This document shows, one piece after another, positions 1 to 4,776 of a stretch of DNA of 5,789 nt. A program made the position numbers and the translations under genes. Source of the stretch: Leptospiraceae bacterium. Lineage in GTDB: Bacteria > Spirochaetota > Leptospiria > Leptospirales > Leptonemataceae. Within the stretch, counting starts at the first letter, position 1, and every line of letters starts with the position of its first letter. Below the pieces are notes generated by a model, which worked only from the letters and a program-made list of their open reading frames with translations, ran no database searches and was not told the origin of the DNA. The stretch spans positions 1 to 5,789 of the forward strand of contig JAGRNC010000182.1 of NCBI GenBank assembly GCA_020440935.1, written 5' to 3'.

Positions 1-68
1 AGAGCCAAAAAAATCGCGTAGATCCGATACATTGGAGTTGTTATGCCGAACTGGCCAACATAAGTCAT
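1..68 (-). CDS. Possible 5' end of a gene leaving the window; putative signal peptide
   Basis: On the minus strand an ATG at 68-66 opens a frame that runs to the left edge, reading MTYVGQFGITTP followed by MYRIYAIFLA. A second ATG at 32-30 would start directly at MYRIYAIFLA, a short basic-then-hydrophobic stretch like the beginning of a secretion signal. Only about 22 codons are visible, so no function can be given. The frame lies downstream of the hairpin that ends the preceding minus-strand unit and behind a plausible promoter at 93-121, which fits a new transcription unit. The ribosome binding site is weak: only the A-rich AAAAAGAA precedes the first ATG. A competing frame on the plus strand is open from base 2 to a TAG at 137-139, so this call is tentative. 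Confidence 0.35.
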   Translation of the reverse strand, partial: MTYVGQFGITTPMYRIYAIFLA

Positions 69-92
69 TTCTTTTTGTCGTCGATTTGCGAA

Positions 93-121
93 ACGATAGT
101 CGGAAAGGTCTGGTAGCTCAA
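93..121 (-). promoter_or_regulatory. Candidate sigma70-type promoter
   Basis: Read on the minus strand, TTGAGC (121-116) and TATCGT (98-93) are separated by exactly 17 bases. Each box matches four of six positions of the consensus. Transcription would begin near 86, just before the candidate start codon at 68. The boxes are imperfect and such matches occur by chance, so position between a terminator and a possible gene start is the main support. Confidence 0.3.
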
Positions 122-141
122 TTCCAGGATGGATTGTAGCA

Positions 142-173
142 AAAAAGCGAAGGGGTTATTCCCTTCGCTTTTT
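142..173. terminator. Strong intrinsic terminator, usable in both directions
   Basis: The stem GCGAAGGG (147-154) pairs with CCCTTCGC (161-168) around the six-base loop GTTATT. It is extended by five A-T pairs (142-146 with 169-173), giving a 13-bp perfect stem with A and T tracts on its two sides. Read on the minus strand it begins about 25 bases after the stop codon of the DUF3332-like gene and is the natural end of that unit. Because of its symmetry it would equally stop plus-strand transcription entering from the left edge, where an open frame ends at 139. Confidence 0.88.
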
Positions 174-197
174 CTCAGTAAAGCTTCGACTGGAAGC

Positions 198-842
198 TTA
201 CAGCGATTGCTCCTGGAATTCTTGCATCATCATTCTTTGATTCCACTGAGCGTTTTCGCTTCCGATTTCGCGCACATCGCGGGTAAGAAGCATTTTCGCC
301 TGGATTACTTCTCCATCTGCCTTGACGGAGGCGGCAGTCAGATCGCCCAGTTCCATAGAAGAAGCCTCTACTTCCACGAATTTGCCGTCTTTCAGGATGA
401 ACAAGGTATTGGGCCGATCGCGTAGCGCATAGAACGTGCGAGTACCTTCTTTTTTGTGCACATCGATGCGAAGGACGCTTCCTTCCGATTTCATTACTAT
501 CTTGCCCCCATCGGGCAGTTCATGGGCGCTGAACACAGGGCGACCTGTCCAGAATTCAATCACATTAAAGACAAAGAAGTCTAAGACTGCAGAAAAGGCA
601 TAAACTGGAACGGAAATGATAACCAACCAGAGCAAGCCACTCTTTACCACTTTGGTTGCCGTCGGAGATCCCACCTGAATAGAATCATGCGCCTTGTACA
701 CGGCACGAATGACAGGAAATTGGCCAAAACAGCGGGCCATAAATAGAGTGGGTAATGCCACCACTAATACGATGGCTGCTAATCGCCAGCGTAGTCTTTT
801 CAGGGGATTGTTAGCAACTCTTGCGTTTCTTGTGATACTCAT
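198..842 (-). CDS. DUF3332-family membrane or lipoprotein-like protein
   Basis: This 214-residue protein resembles the DUF3332 family, whose members begin with a lipoprotein-like signal and share a 'CFG-F ... VY ... PVY ... D ... N-IEFWTG' pattern. Here the N-terminus is basic, then hydrophobic (residues 21-37), then C38-F-G-Q-F and VYKAHD. A second hydrophobic segment (about 70-95) carries PVY and leads into NVIEFWTGRP (93-102). The C-terminal half is a hydrophilic, probably periplasmic domain. No enzymatic role is known to me. The sequence before Cys38 (LFMAR) is a poor lipobox, with Arg at -1, so lipidation is doubtful. The ATG at 842 places the signal sequence normally. An upstream in-frame GTG at 899 would overlap the preceding gene by 19 bases and add a 19-residue extension. 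The gene lies 38 bases after the ArsC-like gene and ends at the terminator, so the two are probably cotranscribed. Confidence 0.8.
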   Translation of the reverse strand: MSITRNARVANNPLKRLRWRLAAIVLVVALPTLFMARCFGQFPVIRAVYKAHDSIQVGSPTATKVVKSGLLWLVIISVPVYAFSAVLDFFVFNVIEFWTGRPVFSAHELPDGGKIVMKSEGSVLRIDVHKKEGTRTFYALRDRPNTLFILKDGKFVEVEASSMELGDLTAASVKADGEVIQAKMLLTRDVREIGSENAQWNQRMMMQEFQEQSL

Positions 843-880
843 AGCCCCGATTCTGAAACAGGGGGGACATTTTAGCAAGA

Positions 881-1213
881 TTAAATCAGCTCTTTCCACT
901 TTTGCGGTTCATAGCCGGAAACCGCACCTACAGAGCTACGCACCACTGGAGTACGAAGCAATAATGGATGTTCCAGGAGTTTTTGTAACGGATTGTATTT
1001 CATGTACTGCAGTTGCAGCTTTTTGTACTCTTTGCTTTCTGGATCGATCAGCTCTTCCGCTGGGATCCATCGCATGACCGACTCCAGTTCCCCTTTGCTC
1101 ATGGGTTTTTCTTCGATGTTTACGAAATGGTAAGCTACTCGACGCTCCTTGAAGAACATTTCTGCCTTACGCGAGTTCTTGCATTTTCTGGTTCCAAAAA
1201 TCTGTAGAGCCAT
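881..1213 (-). CDS. ArsC/Spx-like thioredoxin-fold protein
   Basis: This 110-residue protein has the size and layout of the ArsC/Spx/YffB family. A first beta strand (ALQIFGT) leads into RKCKNSRKAEMFFKERRV, giving a CxxS motif at C11-S14. A helical middle follows, then TPVVR at 88-92 with the family cis-Pro and Arg, and a short tail ending YEPQKWKELI. Relatives include glutaredoxin-linked arsenate reductases and Spx-type regulators; the sequence does not decide between a reductase and a non-catalytic role. Cys11 is the only cysteine, so the three-cysteine relay of thioredoxin-coupled ArsC is ruled out, and any reduction would need an external thiol such as glutathione or glutaredoxin. No arsenic transport genes are nearby. 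The ATG at 1213 is chosen because the fold begins there; upstream codons in frame encode no recognisable sequence. It is the first gene of the unit with the DUF3332-like gene. Confidence 0.85.
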   Translation of the reverse strand: MALQIFGTRKCKNSRKAEMFFKERRVAYHFVNIEEKPMSKGELESVMRWIPAEELIDPESKEYKKLQLQYMKYNPLQKLLEHPLLLRTPVVRSSVGAVSGYEPQKWKELI

Positions 1214-1356
1214 AGGCCATCTTTTGCCCCGGCAATTGCCGGCCCAATCGTTTTTACCATGGACCGACCACATTGCCCGGTTCTGCCATTTCCCGCGCCT
1301 GGCACGTCCGCTTTTCTGCGTTGACGGCCATCCGGCTGCCTGAATTTTTTAAGCAA
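1214..1356. promoter_or_regulatory. Divergent intergenic region between the ArsC-like and LytTR genes
   Basis: These 143 bases must hold the promoters of both the leftward ArsC-like gene and the rightward response regulator. The clearest element is the palindrome at 1229-1242. A TTGACG at 1321-1326 is a good -35 match for the rightward gene, but the bases 15-18 positions downstream (AATTTTTT) are a poor -10. I see no convincing sigma70 promoter in either direction, so alternative sigma factors or activator-dependent promoters are possible. No small gene is supported here. Confidence 0.6.
1229..1242. repeat. Perfect 14-bp palindrome, possible operator
   Basis: CCGGCAATTGCCGG reads the same on both strands, with no mismatch and no spacer. 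It ends 15 bases before the ATG of the ArsC-like gene and would overlap or flank its ribosome binding region. It could be a binding site for a dimeric repressor, or could form a small hairpin in the mRNA leader. No T run follows it in either direction within terminator distance, so it is not a terminator. Confidence 0.45.
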
Positions 1357-2085
1357 ATGCATCTCAATACGATTGTTGTGGAGGATGAGGCCCCGGCGCG
1401 GGAGCTATTGGTAGATTACGTCATTTCCAATGATCATTTGAACCTGGGAGCAGTGGCAAAGAATGGCCGCGAAGCATTGGAAAAACTAAACGAACACCAA
1501 TACGATTTATGCTTTCTGGACATTAACCTGCCCTTTCTAACCGGGCTGCAAGTACTGGAACAGCTGGATTACACGCCGTACGTGATCTTTACGACAGTCT
1601 ACAAAGAATACGCCTACGATGCATTCGAAGTAGGCGCTGTAGATTATCTTCTAAAGCCCATCAGCCGCGAGCGATTCGATATGGCCGTGGAAAGGGCCTA
1701 TTCGCAAATCAGTTCCATTGCCACTTCCAACGTAACCGTAAGAACAGATGAAAACCCGGGCATTCTGCTGCAGCATAAAGGAGTGCATCATTTCGTTCGA
1801 ATTCCGGATATAGTATATCTTACGGCCAATAACAAGAACACGGTAATCCATACCAGAAGCCAGGATCTGGAGGTGAATGCTCTAATAAAAGATCTGCATG
1901 GGCGATTACCACAGTCAACGTTCGTGCGAATTCATAAGAAATATGTCATCAATCTAAACTACCTGGATCGGATGGAAACCGAAGAAAACGGAAAATTTAC
2001 GATCTTTCTGAAGAATGATGATGAAACAATCCTTCCGGCAGGAACTATGTATGTACGCCATTTGAGGGATCAAATGGGTATGTAA
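1357..2085 (+). CDS. LytTR-family DNA-binding response regulator
   Basis: This 242-residue protein is a two-domain response regulator of the LytR/AlgR type. The receiver domain (about 3-118) shows the acidic pair E9-D10, the phospho-acceptor D55 in FLDINLP, T80 in FTTVY and the signalling K100-P101. The LytTR DNA-binding domain (about 136-242) shows KGVHHFVRIPDIVYL and the characteristic FVRIHKKYVIN (189-199). The family binds imperfect direct repeats upstream of target genes when phosphorylated by a partner kinase. The ATG at 1357 matches the usual family start; in-frame TTG codons upstream (for example at 1321) would add unrelated residues. No good Shine-Dalgarno sequence precedes it, which suggests low or leaderless translation. 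No histidine kinase sits in the same operon. The gene converges with the deacylase gene, leaving 26 bases between stops, and is divergent from the ArsC-like gene. Confidence 0.95.
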   Translation: MHLNTIVVEDEAPARELLVDYVISNDHLNLGAVAKNGREALEKLNEHQYDLCFLDINLPFLTGLQVLEQLDYTPYVIFTTVYKEYAYDAFEVGAVDYLLKPISRERFDMAVERAYSQISSIATSNVTVRTDENPGILLQHKGVHHFVRIPDIVYLTANNKNTVIHTRSQDLEVNALIKDLHGRLPQSTFVRIHKKYVINLNYLDRMETEENGKFTIFLKNDDETILPAGTMYVRHLRDQMGM

Positions 2086-2111
2086 CTTCCCTGGATCGAC
2101 TGCAGGTTTTA

Positions 2112-3782
2112 TCATCGCTCTTCGCGCAGAGCCTTTCCGCCAAAAGTCCCTGTAAAGTAACCGTTGCGCATTACAAATCGGCCGTTCACAATAAGTCCAT
2201 CTACTCCCGAGGGCAATCGCAGAGGCTCATCGTAGGTGGCAAAACTGCCAATATTCTTCTGCGAGAGTATGCAGATGTCCGCCTTCCAACCTTCGCGTAG
2301 CATCCCGCGACGATGTAATCCCGCCACACTGGCAGGTAGCGCCGAACAGCGACGAATTCCCTCTTCAAAGGACAGTATCCCTTTTTCCAGAACATAGTGG
2401 GATAGGAACCGGGGAAATGTACCGTAATTGCGCGGATGCGGATGTCCCTTCATATTTGGATGCAATGCGGAGCCATCCGAGGCTACCGAAGCAAACGGAT
2501 CTTTATAGATTCGCATCAAGTTTTCATCGCTCATGGCAAAGACCACCGTGGAAGAACTTCCCGTGGCGCAGATGTCGATCATCAATTCATAGGGAGGTCT
2601 TCCTAGGCTACGACTAATGGTGAGCAGGTCTTTTCCCGAATACTTCCTGTATTTTGAAGAATACACAACGCCCAGACGAATTCGATCAAAACCGCCAATT
2701 CCGCTCACCTTATCCAGCACCTGCTTTCGCAAGATTTCTCCGTTGCGACCGCGCAAAAGAGAGCTATTGATTCCCTTTTTCTGTGCCCATACCGGGAACA
2801 TACTGTTCAATGCAGTGTGATAGGCCAGATACGGATATCGATCCATGGTCAATCGGAGGCCCGATTGGCGGGCTTGCTCAATCACTATAAATGCATTCTT
2901 AATCTGATCCCAGTTTCGCTGCCCCTGTAGCTTAAAATGGCTTATGTTTAAATCCACGTCGGCTTCGCGGGCAATTCGAATGGCTTCGATCATCGCGGCC
3001 AGCACATCATCGTCTTCGTTACGCATGTGGGTAGTATAGAGCCCCGCCCCTTTGCAAAGCTGAATCAACTCCTCTGTCGTTGATAGCGCATTGGGCAGAT
3101 ATTCCAACCCGCTGGAAACTCCGGCTGCCCCGTCGGCCAGGCCTTCGGCCAACATATCCCTGGCTTTTGCGATTTCTTTCTTCGTTAGCTCGCGCCGGTC
3201 ATAGCCTGCCAGATTCTGACGCAAAGTTCCGGAGCCCACCATTGTCTTAACGTTGAGCGCGATGCCTTTGTCATCCAGGGCATCGTAGTAACCAGCAATT
3301 GTGGTCCAGTAAGGCACGCGACCATTGCTACTTTGAATCTGGGCATGCATGGCTTTTGCAAGGCCCGGCAAGAATGGCCCGGCGGATCGGCCATCCTGAC
3401 CTACGATTTCAGTAGTCACTCCCTGGTAAATCTTGGAGAATGCGCGGGCATCTTTAAAGAGTACATAGTCGCTGTGCGAATGAAGATCTACAAAGCCGGG
3501 GCATACATGCAGTCCGCTGCAGTCATAAACAACGGCTCCATGCGCCTCGGAAAGATCGCCAATGGCAGAAATCTCATCATCCTGAATGCCCAGGTCCGCA
3601 GTAAAAGAAGGACCTCCCGATCCATCGACAATGATCCCATTGCGCAAGATCACATCGTATTGTCCGGAAAAATTGCGAATGGCATGCTGCAAGGATAGAA
3701 GCGAAGAGCATCGGCTGGCCGCCAGACCCGCGCCTGCAGCCACGGCGGATGCAAGAAAATTCCTTCTACTTATACTCTTCAC
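2112..3782 (-). CDS. Tat-exported N-acyl-D-amino-acid deacylase-type amidohydrolase
   Basis: This 556-residue protein belongs to the D-aminoacylase branch of the metal-dependent amidohydrolases, which remove acyl groups from N-acyl-D-amino acids. A twin-arginine signal, SRRNFLASAVAAGAG (5-19), shows export in folded form. The N-terminal beta domain starts at about 41 (YDVILRNGIIVDGSG). The barrel carries H101-S-H103-S-D, GVTTEIVGQDG (121-131), SSGLEYLP (223-230), THMRNE with H252, ISHF with H282, DRYPYLAYH (314-322) and ASDG with D436. The C-terminus returns to the beta domain (VDGLIVNGRF). The classical metal-ligand Cys of 'GNCG' is replaced by D130 in 'GQDG'. The GTG start at 3782 is forced by an in-frame TGA 18 bases upstream; no clear ribosome site is near it. 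It follows the GluQRS-like gene by 34 bases and is probably in the same operon. Exact substrate is unproven: D-aminoacylase, D-glutamate deacylase and related dipeptidases look alike at this level. Confidence 0.9.
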   Translation of the reverse strand: MKSISRRNFLASAVAAGAGLAASRCSSLLSLQHAIRNFSGQYDVILRNGIIVDGSGGPSFTADLGIQDDEISAIGDLSEAHGAVVYDCSGLHVCPGFVDLHSHSDYVLFKDARAFSKIYQGVTTEIVGQDGRSAGPFLPGLAKAMHAQIQSSNGRVPYWTTIAGYYDALDDKGIALNVKTMVGSGTLRQNLAGYDRRELTKKEIAKARDMLAEGLADGAAGVSSGLEYLPNALSTTEELIQLCKGAGLYTTHMRNEDDDVLAAMIEAIRIAREADVDLNISHFKLQGQRNWDQIKNAFIVIEQARQSGLRLTMDRYPYLAYHTALNSMFPVWAQKKGINSSLLRGRNGEILRKQVLDKVSGIGGFDRIRLGVVYSSKYRKYSGKDLLTISRSLGRPPYELMIDICATGSSSTVVFAMSDENLMRIYKDPFASVASDGSALHPNMKGHPHPRNYGTFPRFLSHYVLEKGILSFEEGIRRCSALPASVAGLHRRGMLREGWKADICILSQKNIGSFATYDEPLRLPSGVDGLIVNGRFVMRNGYFTGTFGGKALREER

Positions 3783-3816
3783 AGAACCAGAGATTCAACC
3801 TTACCAATCCGGGCTA

Positions 3817-4776
3817 TTAGTTTCCCTGTACGCTCAGTTCATGCACCAATCCAGGATCCGGATGATCGGGATTTGCCACTGCAAGCTTCAACGCATCGAT
3901 GGACCAGCCCGATTGCAGCAGGGCGCGCAAAGTTGTGGATCCATTGCGCTTGGAAAGCCGCTGCCCCGATTCGGTGCGAAGCAATGGCACATGAAAAAAC
4001 TGGGGCATCGAATGACCCAGCGCGCGATATAGAAGAATTTGCCGCGCAGTGGAAAGCAGCAGGTCCTGACCACGCACTACTTCGGTGATGGCCATATCTG
4101 CATCATCCACTACAACGGCCAGCTCATACGAAGGATAGCCGTCGGCGCTCCAGACGGCGAAGTCGCCAAAATCCTCTCCGGCCACAAATCGGCTCCGGCC
4201 CGCGCAACCATCTTCGAACTCGATGACTTCTCCATCGGGTACACGAAATCGAAAGGAGCACGTTGGCATCGCAAAGCTCCTGGATTCCCGACAGGGAACG
4301 CGCAAAGATACGGGAAAAATCGGTTCCCTGAAATCCTCGCCGGAAGCCCCGGCTTCCCGGATCGCCCCCGCCGCAACGAACTCTGAGCCCAACGACGATT
4401 CGGGGGAATTTGCTGTTGAAAGAGACCGTGATTCGGCGGCGCGCACCGATTCGATTTCTTTGCGACTAAACTGGCAGGGATAAATGACGTCCCTATCTCG
4501 CAGCCTTCGCCAGGCATCGTGGTAGATTCCACGTTTCATTCGATCGGTCTGGCGCAAACCGTCCGGGCCGTCATCCCAATCCAGAAATCGGGCCAGATCC
4601 TCAACGCAGGCTCGATCGTACTGCGGCCGGCATCGACGACGATCCAGATCCTCCATGCGATACAGTAAGGTGCCCGACTGGGATCGGCAGCGACGGTGCG
4701 CCACCAGGAATGTAGAGAGATGCCCGGGATGCAAAAAACCGGTGGGCGAAGGGGCCAGGCGGCCTCTATACTCCAC
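3817..4776 (-). CDS. gluQ: Glutamyl-Q tRNA(Asp) synthetase-like protein
   Basis: This 319-residue protein is a truncated glutamyl-tRNA synthetase lacking the anticodon-binding domain, as in GluQRS (YadB), which attaches glutamate to queuosine in the anticodon of tRNA(Asp). Visible features are GRLAPSPTGFLHPGH with the HIGH-equivalent HPGH at 16-19, RMEDLD (40-45), DGYPSYELAVVVDDADM (212-228), ITEVVRGQDLL (230-240) and the KMSKS-equivalent RLSKR (273-277). The zinc-binding segment looks degenerate: only C101 of the expected CxC is present (CQF), followed by a Ser/Glu/Ala-rich stretch of about 50 residues before C162. The GTG start at 4776 gives the N-terminus expected for the family and is preceded by GGAAG at 4785-4781. 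It overlaps the end of the sensor gene by 11 bases, suggesting translational coupling. A discriminating full-length GluRS is excluded by length. Confidence 0.9.
   Translation of the reverse strand: MEYRGRLAPSPTGFLHPGHLSTFLVAHRRCRSQSGTLLYRMEDLDRRRCRPQYDRACVEDLARFLDWDDGPDGLRQTDRMKRGIYHDAWRRLRDRDVIYPCQFSRKEIESVRAAESRSLSTANSPESSLGSEFVAAGAIREAGASGEDFREPIFPVSLRVPCRESRSFAMPTCSFRFRVPDGEVIEFEDGCAGRSRFVAGEDFGDFAVWSADGYPSYELAVVVDDADMAITEVVRGQDLLLSTARQILLYRALGHSMPQFFHVPLLRTESGQRLSKRNGSTTLRALLQSGWSIDALKLAVANPDHPDPGLVHELSVQGN

Noticed and set aside
2..139. Plus-strand frame of 45 codons open from the window edge, ending in TAG before the terminator.
   Set aside because: Not listed as a gene because 45 open codons are not rare by chance, the residues are unrecognised, and the minus-strand alternative has a promoter-like pair and signal-peptide-like start. 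It remains possible.
108..140. GGTCTGGTAGCTCAATTCCAG resembles the D-arm region of a tRNA.
   Set aside because: No matching anticodon arm, T arm (GGTTCGAATCC-like) or acceptor stem follows; the terminator hairpin starts immediately after.
129..425. Plus-strand 98-codon frame starting before the terminator.
   Set aside because: It reads through the terminator hairpin and is antisense to the DUF3332-like gene; no family resemblance.
1135..1362. Minus-strand frame spanning the divergent intergenic region, including an ATG at the palindrome side (MVKTIGPAIAGAKDG).
   Set aside because: It overlaps the start of the well-supported ArsC-like gene in another frame and has no recognisable domain.
2090..2110. 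Possible terminator between the convergent response-regulator and deacylase genes: CCTG and CAGG flanking nine bases, then TTTT.
   Set aside because: A four-base-pair stem is too weak to call; no better hairpin was seen in the 26-bp gap.
3586..4032. Plus-strand 148-codon frame opposite the deacylase/GluQRS junction.
   Set aside because: It is antisense to two genes with clear family motifs, and its translation is Arg/Ala/Cys-rich without any domain pattern.
4110..4532. Minus-strand 140-codon frame inside the GluQRS-like gene, considered as a possible frameshift product of the insertion region.
   Set aside because: The GluQRS frame is continuous with conserved motifs on both sides of the insertion, so no frameshift is needed, and the alternative frame has no recognisable sequence.
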